Below are positions 52,715 to 61,568 of a DNA stretch of 64,000 bases, piece after piece. Every line of letters begins with the position of its first letter. Position 1 is the stretch's first letter. The notes under the pieces were generated by a model, which did not search any database, had not been told where the DNA came from, and saw only the letters and a list, made by a program, of their open reading frames with translations. Both the position numbers and the translations under genes were made by a program. This DNA is from JALZEG01 sp046263255 (lineage in GTDB: Bacteria; Actinomycetota; CADDZG01; WHSQ01): positions 1 to 64,000 of the forward strand of contig JBHELD010000030.1 of assembly GCA_046263255.1 (NCBI GenBank), written 5' to 3'.

Positions 52715-53626
52715 CTACGGCAGGCGCCGGATCGTCGCGACGTAGTTGCTCTGCACGCGGATCGGCCCGTTTTGCACGTCGGTGCGCACCTGCTCGCGCA
52801 AGGGCAGCAGGTGCTTCGGCCAGAACCACGTCGTCGAGCGCTGGTGGCCCTCGAGCGCGCCCGAGAACTCGATGTCGTTCTGCACGACCAGCGCCGTGAC
52901 GGTGCGTCCGGCGATCGTCACGTCCTGGTAGCGCAGCGCCTCTATCGACACCCTGGCTCTCGTCCCCGAGCCCTGCATCGTGAAGGCCCGCGCGAAGCCG
53001 GGCCCGGCCCCCTTCGGCGCGATGACCTCGGGGCGCGGGAGCCGGAACTCGCGCACGTCCGTGAGGCCGCCCTGGAAACGTGCCGTGATCTTCACGTACG
53101 ACAGCGCCGTGCCGCCACCGCGATAGACCAGGTCGCTCTCGGTGAGGATCCCGTTGCCCTCGGAGTCGCGCAGGTCCCTCGTTTGCCTCTGCACGCCGTC
53201 GGCCGGAGCGGCTGCGGTCAGCGTGGTCGTCTCGGGCATGGGCTCCTCGTTGCCGGAGACCGAACGCTCGCCGTCGGTGGCGTAGTCGAACGTCCCCTCC
53301 GGGATAGGCGCCGCGGCCGCAGGAGCGGTCCCCGCCGGGCCGGCGCTGCCGCCCCCGTCCGCCGGCTCCTCCGACGTGCCGCCGCCGCCCGGCTGAGCCA
53401 TCCTGCCCCCGCCGGTCGCCGCCTTGCCCGCGCCCTTGTTCGTGCCGCTCTCCTGATTGCCGCCCCGGCCGCCGTCGTCTCGGGCGCCGCCGCCCCCGCC
53501 TTCCCGCGCCTCGTCCTTCTGCTCGCCTTCGAGCGCGGCGATGTCGCCGCTCGGCGGCTCTTCGGGCGTCGTGCACGCCGCAAGCGCCAGCGCGACCGCC
53601 GCCAGGATCCCAGTCACCCTCTTCAC
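52715..53626 (-). CDS. Lipoprotein linked to the MMPL transporter
   Basis: This is 303 residues from GTG 53626, overlapping the MMPL stop by 4 bases (GTGA). A lipobox (ILAAVALALAAC) is followed by a long Gly/Glu/Ala-rich linker and a C-terminal domain (about residues 110-300) that I cannot name. The overlap implies a shared job with the transporter, perhaps as an outer-face accessory or substrate-accepting protein. Confidence 0.75.
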   Translation of the reverse strand: MKRVTGILAAVALALAACTTPEEPPSGDIAALEGEQKDEAREGGGGGARDDGGRGGNQESGTNKGAGKAATGGGRMAQPGGGGTSEEPADGGGSAGPAGTAPAAAAPIPEGTFDYATDGERSVSGNEEPMPETTTLTAAAPADGVQRQTRDLRDSEGNGILTESDLVYRGGGTALSYVKITARFQGGLTDVREFRLPRPEVIAPKGAGPGFARAFTMQGSGTRARVSIEALRYQDVTIAGRTVTALVVQNDIEFSGALEGHQRSTTWFWPKHLLPLREQVRTDVQNGPIRVQSNYVATIRRLP

Positions 53627-55818
53627 GTCCTCGTCCCCTCCGCCGTCGCCTCTCTGATGCCGAACCGGTCGTGGATCCGCCGCAGCGGCGCGGGCGCCCA
53701 CCAGTTGGCCGGCCCCATCAGCTTCATGAAGGCGGGCACGAGCGCGCCGCGGACGAGCGTCGCGTCCATGACGACGGCCAGCGCGAGCCCGAGCCCGAAC
53801 ATCTTGATGAACGAGATGCCGGAGCTGACCATCGCGAGGAACACGATCGCGATCAGGGCCGCCGCCGCCGTGACGATCCGTCCGGTGCGGTCGAGGCCGC
53901 GCGCGACCGCGAGCTCGTTGTCGCCGGTGAGGTCGAACTCCTCCTTCACGCGCGACAGCAGGAAGACCTCGTAGTCCATCGACAGCCCGAACGCGATGCA
54001 GAACATCAGGATGATGTTCGAGAGGACCAGCGTCCCGGTAGGCGTGAAGTCGAGGACGCCGGCGAGGTTGCCGTCCTGGAACACCCACACCATCGCGCCG
54101 AACGTCGCGGTGAGGCTGAGCAGGTTGAGCACGACGGCCTTGAGCGGGACGAGGATGCTGCCGAACAGCAGGAACAGCGTGACGAACGTTACGACGGCGA
54201 TCCAGACAACCGCCACCGGAATACGCGAGAAGGCGCCGCGCTTGCCGTCGACCAGGTCCGCAGAGGGTCCGGCCACCTCGAACGCGAACGGCGCGTCGAG
54301 CGCGCGCATCTCGTGGACGACCTCCTCCGCCTCCGGCGACTGGCTCTCGATCCTGGGGTCGAGGACGACCGAGAAGTAGGTCGCGTCCTCGGCGGCGAAG
54401 CGCTCGCCCAGTCGGGGCGACGCGAACAGCAGGTCGCCTGCGACGTAGCTCCCGGTCGCGGCGTCGACGCGCGCAACCCCGTTCAGCCGGGACAGCCGCT
54501 GCGCGAAGCCCCGGACCTCGGGCTGCGAAGCCTCCGGGTCCACCCCGCGGGCCAGCACGAGGAGCGCCGCCGCCTCGTTGCCTGCGAAGTCGCGACTCAG
54601 CTCGCCGGTCACGGCGCGCCCCGGCGCGCCCGGAGGAAGGACGCGGTCGTCGGGAAGGCCGAGCTTCACGCCCAGGAACGGCGCGCCGAGGACCAGCAGG
54701 ATCAGGGTTCCGGCGGCTGCTACCGGAACCGGCCGGCGCATGACCTGCCGCGCGATGCGGTACCACGCGCCGGGTGCTCCGGACGCCGGCGCGCGGCGGA
54801 CCGACCACTTGTCGATGCGCGGCCCGAGCACCGCGAGGAGCGCGGGCAGCGTGACGATCGCGCCGGCGGCGGCCAGCGCCACGACCGGGATGCCCGCGTA
54901 CGCGAACGACCGCAGGAAGACGATCGGGAACAGCAGCAGCGCCGAGAGCGACGCGGCGACCGCGATCGCGCTGAAGAGGACGGTGCGGCCGGCGGTCGCG
55001 ACCGTCGTCGTCACCGCGTCGGGAACGGCGCGGCCCGCGGCGAGCTCCTCCCGGAAGCGCGACACGATGAACAGGCTGTAGTCGATGCCGAGCCCGAGCC
55101 CCATGCCCGTCGTGAGGTTGAGGGCGAAGATCGACACCTCGGTGATCGCGGCCACGGCGCGCAGCACCAGGAGCGTCCCGACCACCGCCACCATCCCCAC
55201 CCCGAGCGGAAGCGACGCCGCCACGGGGCTGCGGAACACGAACAGCAGCAGGACCAGCAGGATGGGGATCGCGACCAGCTCTGCGCGCACGAGGTCCTCC
55301 TCGACCTGCACGGTCACCTGGCGGTAGATCTCGGCGAAGCCGCTGACCGAGACGCGCACCGAGTCGTTCGTCCCCGAGTAGCGGGGGCTGACGTCCTCGA
55401 GCAGCTCGTGCTTGTCGTTCTGCGTCCCTTCGAGGTTCGCGAGCACGAGAGCCTTCGTCCCGTCCGTGCTGCGCAGCGGGGGCGCGCCGCCGAGGCTCCA
55501 GTAGCTGTCGACGCGCAGCACGCCCTCCTCCGACCGCAGCGAGCGCGTCAGCGCGCTGCCGGCCCGCCGCACCTCCGGGTCGTCGACGGACCCGTTGCGG
55601 GCCTCGACCAGGAGGACGACGTCGGGATCGGCGACTCCGAAGATCCGCTCGATGCGGGCCGCGGCCAGCGCGGATTCGCTCGAGGGGTCGTCGAAGCCTC
55701 CGCTCGAGAGGTGTCCGGAGACGGACGGCGCGACGAGGCCCCCCAGCGCGACGAACACGAAGGTGGCGACCAGCAGCCTCCGCGGGTGGTTCGCGACCAA
55801 GCGGCCCAAGCGCTCCAT
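53623..55818 (-). CDS. MMPL-family RND transporter
   Basis: This is 731 residues. The topology is a helix, an extracellular domain, five or six helices, a second domain and more helices. The two symmetric halves carry proton-relay Asp-Tyr motifs GIDYSLFIVSRFREE and SMDYEVFLLSRVKEE. MMPL proteins export lipids or hydrophobic compounds with proton drive. It is divergent from a HxlR regulator and followed by a coupled lipoprotein gene. Confidence 0.92.
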   Translation of the reverse strand: MERLGRLVANHPRRLLVATFVFVALGGLVAPSVSGHLSSGGFDDPSSESALAAARIERIFGVADPDVVLLVEARNGSVDDPEVRRAGSALTRSLRSEEGVLRVDSYWSLGGAPPLRSTDGTKALVLANLEGTQNDKHELLEDVSPRYSGTNDSVRVSVSGFAEIYRQVTVQVEEDLVRAELVAIPILLVLLLFVFRSPVAASLPLGVGMVAVVGTLLVLRAVAAITEVSIFALNLTTGMGLGLGIDYSLFIVSRFREELAAGRAVPDAVTTTVATAGRTVLFSAIAVAASLSALLLFPIVFLRSFAYAGIPVVALAAAGAIVTLPALLAVLGPRIDKWSVRRAPASGAPGAWYRIARQVMRRPVPVAAAGTLILLVLGAPFLGVKLGLPDDRVLPPGAPGRAVTGELSRDFAGNEAAALLVLARGVDPEASQPEVRGFAQRLSRLNGVARVDAATGSYVAGDLLFASPRLGERFAAEDATYFSVVLDPRIESQSPEAEEVVHEMRALDAPFAFEVAGPSADLVDGKRGAFSRIPVAVVWIAVVTFVTLFLLFGSILVPLKAVVLNLLSLTATFGAMVWVFQDGNLAGVLDFTPTGTLVLSNIILMFCIAFGLSMDYEVFLLSRVKEEFDLTGDNELAVARGLDRTGRIVTAAAALIAIVFLAMVSSGISFIKMFGLGLALAVVMDATLVRGALVPAFMKLMGPANWWAPAPLRRIHDRFGIREATAEGTRT

Positions 55819-55840
55819 CGCTACACTTCGTATAGCTCGT

Positions 55841-55857
55841 ACTTGAAAAAGTCAAGT
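55841..55857. promoter_or_regulatory. Palindromic operator between mmpL-like and hxlR-like genes
   Basis: ACTTGA-AAAAG-TCAAGT is a perfect 6-bp inverted repeat in the 59-base divergent gap. On the minus strand TTGACT within it looks like a -35 element, with TATACG 15 bases further on as a possible -10. Binding would block the transporter promoter. Confidence 0.6.
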
Positions 55858-55877
55858 CGGCCTGGTACCAAGGACGT

Positions 55878-56567
55878 ATGTCCCGCAGCTACGAGCAGTA
55901 CTGCCCCCTGGCACGGGCCCTCGACGTCGTCGGCGATCGGTGGACGCTGTTGATACTCCGCGACCTCTTCTTCGCGCCCAAGCGGTTCACCGACCTCCAG
56001 CAGCGTCTCGAAGGGATCGCGCCCAACCTGCTCAGCCGGCGCCTGAAGGAGCTCGAGGCGAGGGGCCTCGTGCGCCGCCGCCGCCTCGATCCCCCCGCCG
56101 CGACGACGGTGTACGAGGCGACCGCGGTGGCGCTCGGTCTTCGGACGGCGATGCTCGAGCTGTCCCGCTGGGGCATCCAGTTCCTCGGCGCGTACGACGG
56201 CGAGGAGAAGTTCAGCGTCGAGTGGCTGGTCCCGATGCTGGAGGAGATGGCGGACCGTGAGGCGGCGCGCGGCGTGTGGGACCTCTACGGGTTCCGGGTG
56301 GGCGGCGAGTCGTTCTGGGTCGAGGTCGCGGACGGGGACGTGCGTGTGCGTGCGGGGGAGCCCCCGCGCGACCCGGACCTCGCGGCGGAGCTCGACGTCG
56401 CGACGTTCATGGAGCTCGGCTTCGGGACGCTCGACCCGATGGAGGCCCTCGCGCAGGGCCGAGCGACCGCGACGGGCGACCTGGCGAGGGTCCAGACGGC
56501 GCTCGACGTCCTGGCGCCGGCGAGGATCTTCGCGCGGGCGGTCGCGCAGGGCGCCGGGGCCCGCTAG
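55878..56567 (+). CDS. HxlR-type transcriptional regulator with SCP2-like C-terminus
   Basis: This is 229 residues. An HxlR winged helix (YCPLARALDVVGDRWTLLIL, RFTDLQQRLEGIAPNLLSRR, LEARGLVRRR; about residues 8-95) is followed by about 130 residues resembling the SCP2/sterol-carrier fold often fused to such regulators. A lipid-binding domain next to a lipid-type exporter suggests a hydrophobic inducer. Confidence 0.85.
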   Translation: MSRSYEQYCPLARALDVVGDRWTLLILRDLFFAPKRFTDLQQRLEGIAPNLLSRRLKELEARGLVRRRRLDPPAATTVYEATAVALGLRTAMLELSRWGIQFLGAYDGEEKFSVEWLVPMLEEMADREAARGVWDLYGFRVGGESFWVEVADGDVRVRAGEPPRDPDLAAELDVATFMELGFGTLDPMEALAQGRATATGDLARVQTALDVLAPARIFARAVAQGAGAR

Positions 56568-56810
56568 AGCCCTGTCGACCTCTTCAGGAGCGCCGCGGCG
56601 CGTCGGGCGGCCCGCCCGCTCCTCGACGTCCGCTCCTCGACGCGGTCCGCGAGCGCCTCGATCCCACGCCGCCGGACTACCCTTCCCCGAGGTGACCGCG
56701 GCGGGAGATCGGCCGCCCGCGGCGAATTCCCCGGGGTGGCCCCGCCCGCGTCACCGCGCTGCCGGGCCGACGTGTCTCGCGACGAGCAACCGGACGACTG
56801 GAGGCCGCGG

Positions 56811-58121
56811 GTGGGCGTGCGTAGGAGAGTCTTTGCGATCGCGGCCGTCGTGACGGTCTGGGCAGGCCTCGTCGGCTCGTCGACCGGAGCGTCCGCGCCC
56901 CCGAAGCCCGCGCGCGGCTGGCAGCCCCCCGTGCTCGTCAACGCCGACCAGGCGCACCGCGAGACGAGCCTCGCCATCAACCCGAGAAACGAGAAGGTCA
57001 TGCTGGCGTGCGCTCCCTCGGGCGTCCCCAACACACAGCACAACCAGTCGTACTTCCACGTCACCCGAAACGGCGGACGGACGTGGGAGCCGGTCCGCGT
57101 CGAGAACGACGACGCGAACGACCCGCGCAAGTACACGTTCGAGGGCGGCGACTGCGACGTGGCGTTCGACGAGGGCGGCACGATGTACTCCGCCGACACG
57201 TGGCTGGGGAACCTCTCCGTCGGGCACAGCCGCGACAACGGCGGCACGTGGGAGGGCACGCCGGTCGCGGCGACCGGGCTGATCGTCGACCGGCCGTGGC
57301 TCGTCGGCGGCCCGGAGGGCACGATCCACGTCAGCTATCAGGACCTGCAGTGCTGCATGCCGTCGGCGATCTGGTACACGCGCTCGACCGACTACGGCCG
57401 GACCTTCCGGCCGACGTCGATGGTTGCGGCCGCCGACGGCGGCGGCGCGTTCACGTGGCAGGGCAACCTCGTGGTGTCCGAGGACGGCAAGGACCTCTAC
57501 CTCGCTTACACACGGCGCGCGGGGGCCGCGCTCGGCAGCCTCGACGACCAGGGGCCCGAGAAGCTGCTCGTGGCGGCGAGCCACGACTCGGGCGCGACGT
57601 GGACGTCGAACCTCGTCGTGGCGATGCCGAACCCGATGAGCTACCTGTACCCGAGCCTGGCGCTCGACCGCACCGGAAAGCTCCACGTCGTGTTCTCGTC
57701 GATGCGGGCGTCCGACCGGCCGATCTGGTACGCGACGTCGACCGATCAGGCCAAGACGTGGACGAAGCCGCTACCGCTTACCGAGGGCACCGCCGGGTAT
57801 TCCCCGTGGGTGGCCGTCGACGACGCCGGCAACGCGGCCGTGGCCTGGTACGGGAGCCCCGACCCCGCGACGACCGACGTCACCGACTCCGACTGGTACT
57901 TCTACTGGGCGCGCATCCCCGCCGGGAAGCTCGATCCGAGTCGCGTGCGGACCGGCACGACGACGACCGAGCCGATCTACAGCGGCGTCTCGCCGATCCC
58001 GGAGTTCGAGAACGTCCGGCTCGACTCCAGGGGCCGCATACACGTCGGGGCGAGCGCATACCGCGCCGGCGAGAACGGCGCGCGGTCCTCCTGGGCGATC
58101 TACTACCAGCGCGAGCGGTAG
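56811..58121 (+). CDS. Secreted BNR/Asp-box propeller protein
   Basis: This is 436 residues from GTG 56811 (TGGAGG 6 bases upstream). A signal peptide (VFAIAAVVTVWAGLVGSS) is followed by at least five Asp-box units: TRNGGRTWEP, SRDNGGTWEG, STDYGRTFRP, SHDSGATWTS and STDQAKTWTK. Such six-bladed propellers include sialidases, but the Arg triad and FRIP motif needed for that activity are not evident, so an enzymatic role is unproven. The 243-base gap before it holds no convincing gene. Confidence 0.8.
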   Translation: MGVRRRVFAIAAVVTVWAGLVGSSTGASAPPKPARGWQPPVLVNADQAHRETSLAINPRNEKVMLACAPSGVPNTQHNQSYFHVTRNGGRTWEPVRVENDDANDPRKYTFEGGDCDVAFDEGGTMYSADTWLGNLSVGHSRDNGGTWEGTPVAATGLIVDRPWLVGGPEGTIHVSYQDLQCCMPSAIWYTRSTDYGRTFRPTSMVAAADGGGAFTWQGNLVVSEDGKDLYLAYTRRAGAALGSLDDQGPEKLLVAASHDSGATWTSNLVVAMPNPMSYLYPSLALDRTGKLHVVFSSMRASDRPIWYATSTDQAKTWTKPLPLTEGTAGYSPWVAVDDAGNAAVAWYGSPDPATTDVTDSDWYFYWARIPAGKLDPSRVRTGTTTTEPIYSGVSPIPEFENVRLDSRGRIHVGASAYRAGENGARSSWAIYYQRER

Positions 58122-58143
58122 CGCTTCGTCCGCCCGCGGCGTC

Positions 58144-60114
58144 GTGGCGCGCGCCGGCCGGCGAGCACGGAACGGTTCAACCGGCTGGAGCGTCTGGGCA
58201 TGTGTGAGGCACAAGAGGGCCGTCGCCGCCGTCGTGGTCGCGATCGTGCTGGGCGTCGCGCTCGTCGCGACCAGGGACGACGACGCGACTGCCCGTGAGC
58301 AGCTCCGCATCGAGACCGTCATCTCGGTCGACGACGAGTCGCTGACGGAGCTCGCCGTCGGGGAGGGCGGCGTGTGGGCCCTCGACCCCGACGAGGGCCT
58401 CGTCTACGAGATCAGGCCCGAGACGAACGAGCTGGGCCGCGTGATCGCGACCGATCCCGACTCGCGGGGGCTGGCCGTCGCAGGGGGCAGAGCCTGGACC
58501 GTCGGTCACCGCAAGGGCTACGTCACGTCGGCGCCGCTCTCCGGAGCGCCGGACGACCTCCGCAGGTTCACGGTCGTCCCCCTGGCGGAAGACGAGACGC
58601 TTCGGTCGAGCCTGCGGCTGCACGCCGACGAGGAGCGCGTGTGGGTCGCGGCCGGGGTCGACCGGCCCGCGATCGCGCTCGACGCCGAGTCCGTGGGCGG
58701 GTACCCGCCTGCGGCCGCGGCGAGCTCGCTGACGAACCTCGAGGCGATCGGCGGGGACCGCGGGTCGGTCTGGGGGACGACGCTCGACGGTCGCGTGGTG
58801 CGGCTCTCCTCGGAAGGAGACGTCGCCTGGGACCGGACCATCCCCGGCGACCCGAAGGTGCGCGCCATCGCGGTCGAGCGGTCGGGAGTGTGGCTGCTCG
58901 GCGACGAGGGGCTGGTGCGCGTGGACGCGCGCGACGGCGAGGTCCTTGAGGTCGCGGTCGCCGCGCGGGACATCGCCGCCGGCGACGGTCTGCTCTGGGT
59001 CGTGACGCGCCGCGAGGTCGAGGTGCTCGACGCCGCCACCGGCAGGTCGCTCGGTGTCATCGGGATCGGCACCGGCAACGACCTCCTGCAGGTCGCGTAC
59101 CACGACGACTCCGCGTGGGTGCTGGGCACGAGCGGGAAGGTCTTCCGCATCTCGATGAACGACGCTCCTCTGGAGCTGACCCATCCGCTGCAGGACGATC
59201 GCTTGATCTACGCGTACTCCGCCGACGGGGAGCTGTGGGCGGAGCAGGTCGACGGCGACGACGTCAGCCTCGTCGTCTCTCCCGACGAGGACAGGCGGCC
59301 CTCGATATCCCCGGACGGCACGACGATCGCGTTCCAGCGAGACCGCGGGATCAGCGGCGGCGTCTACTTCCTGGACCTGTCGAACGGCGAGGAGCGGTTC
59401 CTCGGTCACGGCGGATGGCCGACCTACGGCCGCGGCGACGCGTTCGCATACGTCTCGCGCGGGCACGGCGTCTACGGCGTCAACTTCGTCGACGGCAGCG
59501 CCGGCGTGTTCGTGGGGACCAGCGAGAACCCGGCGAACCTCACGTGGGGGCCGCACGACCGCGCCCTGTACTTCGTGGCGGGACCGCCGGGCGAGCGCAA
59601 CCCGTACCGGATCGCGATCGATGCCGCCGGGGCCCCGAGCGCGCCGGAGTTGCTTCGGCCGGCGGCGAGCCCCGCGGGCGCGAGCTATCCCGTCGCGGCC
59701 CTGGGAGATGCGAGCCGGCTCTTCGTCGTCCGCCGCTGCTGCGTGCTGCCCCGTGCCGAAATCATCTACGACTTCGGGTACGTCGACCTGTCGTCTCCGG
59801 AGCGCCGGTTCGTCCCGCTCCTGGAGCTGACGGAGACGGGGACCAGCGACCCCATCACGCTCGTCGAGGTCGGCGGGATGATCCCCCCGGCGCTCGGCGA
59901 CCCGCAGCGCTGGCTTCCCGCGTCGCCGGCTTCCGGGGGCGAGAGCGCGTGGCTGCTGAGCGACGGCTACGTCGTCACGTACCTGTTCCGTGACGACGAA
60001 GGGTGGGCGTTCGCCGACCAGCGGCTCGAGCACCCCGGGCGCGCGACGTTCGACGGGTTCTCGACGGCGCCGGGCATCGCGGCCGAGCTGGGGGCCGTGC
60101 CGGACGACGGATAG
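58144..60114 (+). CDS. Membrane-anchored beta-propeller protein
   Basis: Up to 656 residues from GTG 58144; GTG 58204, just before VRHKRAVAAVVVAIVLGVAL, is an equally possible start. One N-terminal membrane helix is followed by two propeller-like parts: Vgb-like units (LTELAVGEGGVWALDPDEG, GGDRGSVWGTTLDGRVVRLS) and then TolB/WD40-type units (RRPSISPDGTTIAFQRDRG). The outer domain faces outside. Ligand unknown. Confidence 0.72.
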   Translation: MARAGRRARNGSTGWSVWACVRHKRAVAAVVVAIVLGVALVATRDDDATAREQLRIETVISVDDESLTELAVGEGGVWALDPDEGLVYEIRPETNELGRVIATDPDSRGLAVAGGRAWTVGHRKGYVTSAPLSGAPDDLRRFTVVPLAEDETLRSSLRLHADEERVWVAAGVDRPAIALDAESVGGYPPAAAASSLTNLEAIGGDRGSVWGTTLDGRVVRLSSEGDVAWDRTIPGDPKVRAIAVERSGVWLLGDEGLVRVDARDGEVLEVAVAARDIAAGDGLLWVVTRREVEVLDAATGRSLGVIGIGTGNDLLQVAYHDDSAWVLGTSGKVFRISMNDAPLELTHPLQDDRLIYAYSADGELWAEQVDGDDVSLVVSPDEDRRPSISPDGTTIAFQRDRGISGGVYFLDLSNGEERFLGHGGWPTYGRGDAFAYVSRGHGVYGVNFVDGSAGVFVGTSENPANLTWGPHDRALYFVAGPPGERNPYRIAIDAAGAPSAPELLRPAASPAGASYPVAALGDASRLFVVRRCCVLPRAEIIYDFGYVDLSSPERRFVPLLELTETGTSDPITLVEVGGMIPPALGDPQRWLPASPASGGESAWLLSDGYVVTYLFRDDEGWAFADQRLEHPGRATFDGFSTAPGIAAELGAVPDDG

Positions 60115-60371
60115 CGGGGGCCGCCTCACCTCGTAGGACGGCCCTCGACCGCCTTTGCGCGACGTCGATCACCGCTCGCGGAGCTCCTTGGTCGCGGGGT
60201 GGACCTGGACGGGAAGCTGGACGGGAAGAATGTCTCTATCCTGACTCCGGCCCGTCCCTCGGCAGGCGGGGCGGCCGCACCGGTCGTTACCGCGCCCCCT
60301 CGCCGACGTGTTCCAGGTGGGGCCGCCGTGACGGCGGGAGGAATGACCGACTTGGGCGAGAAGTGAGGCGC

Positions 60372-61568
60372 ATGCGCAACCGGATCCGCGGGATCGCCCT
60401 GATCGTCGCGCTCGTCGCGGCCCCGCTGGGAGGTCCCGCCTCGGCCGGCGGCGCGCCGGCGGTCTCCTACGTTGTCCGGCTCGCCCCCGGCGCAGGGTCC
60501 GGCCCCGCGGCCCGCCTGCTGGAGGACGCGGGCGCCCGCACGACCGGCTCGATCGACGCGCTACACCTCGTCGAGGTCCGGATCGACGGCGCGGGCGCCG
60601 CCGAGCTTCGCCGCAGCCCGCTGGTCGAGTGGGCGCGGCCCGAGCGGACTCTCGAGCTCCACGGGCGGGCGCCGAACGATCCGCTGTTCCGCCACCAGTG
60701 GCCCCTGCACAGGATCGGCGCCGTCTAGGGATGGGCGATCGAGAACGGGCGCGATGCGGGCATGACGGTCGCGGTGATCGACAGTGGCGTCGACCCGTCG
60801 CACCCCGACCTGCTCCACAGGACGGTCCCCGGCTTCGACTTCGTCGGCCTCGACGACGACCCGGCCGACGACCACGGCCACGGCACCCACGTCGCCGGGA
60901 TCGTCGCCGCGGAGCCGGACAACCGCGAGGGCATCGCCGGGCTCTCGTGGGGCGCGCGGGTCATGCCCTTGAAGGCGTGCGACGCGCGCGGCGACTGCGG
61001 CAGCTTCGAGGTCGCCGCCGCGATCGCGTACGCGGCGCAGGCCGGCGTGGACGTCGTCAACGTATCGCTCGGCGGAGCGGCGCCGGCGTGCCCGGCCGAG
61101 TTCAGGCTGGCCGGCGCGCTTGCCCGGACGGCGGGAGTGGTGCTGGTCGCGTCGGCCGGCAACGCCGCGCAGGAGGGCAATCCCGTCGGCTACCCGGCGT
61201 CGTGCGACGGGTACGTCTCGGTCGCCGCTACGTCGCCGCAGGACAAGTGGGCGCCGTTCTCGGTCCACAACGAGTTCGTGGACCTCGCGGCCCCCGGCAT
61301 GGTCGTGCCGTCGACGATCCCGCCGGGCCTCGCGGGGATGTCCGACGATCCCTCGACGCCGGGGTACGGACCCGCGAGCGGCACGTCGATGGCGGCTCCG
61401 CACGTCGCCGGTCTGGCCGCGCTGCTCCTCGCGGCGCATCCGGAGTGGACGCCGGCGCAGGTGGAGGAGCGCATGAAGGAGACCGCGGCCGATCTCGGCG
61501 CAAAAGGGCCCGACGAGTACTTCGGCGCGGGCCGCATCGACATAGCCCGCGCGCTGAGGGCGCGATGA
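60372..61568 (+). pseudogene. Subtilisin-like protease (S8) interrupted by an in-frame TAG
   Basis: The frame from ATG 60372 encodes a signal peptide and an inhibitor-I9-like prodomain (SYVVRLAPGAGSG) up to HRIGAV, then TAG at 60726-60728 (codon 119), then GWAIENGRDAGMTVAVIDSG and a complete catalytic domain in the same frame: Asp in VIDSGVD, His in HGHGTHVAG and Ser in SGTSMAAPHVAG. A single base change (e.g. GAG or CAG) restores about 398 residues. ATG 60762 could restart translation but would lack the signal peptide. It is a recent nonsense mutation, a sequencing error or rare readthrough. The next gene overlaps its stop (ATGA). Confidence 0.85.

Noticed and set aside
56564..56810. A minus-strand frame ending RRAAALLKRSTGL, overlapping the end of the HxlR gene
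   Set aside because: No start codon with a ribosome site gives a sensible small protein. Its Arg-rich composition matches a shadow frame.
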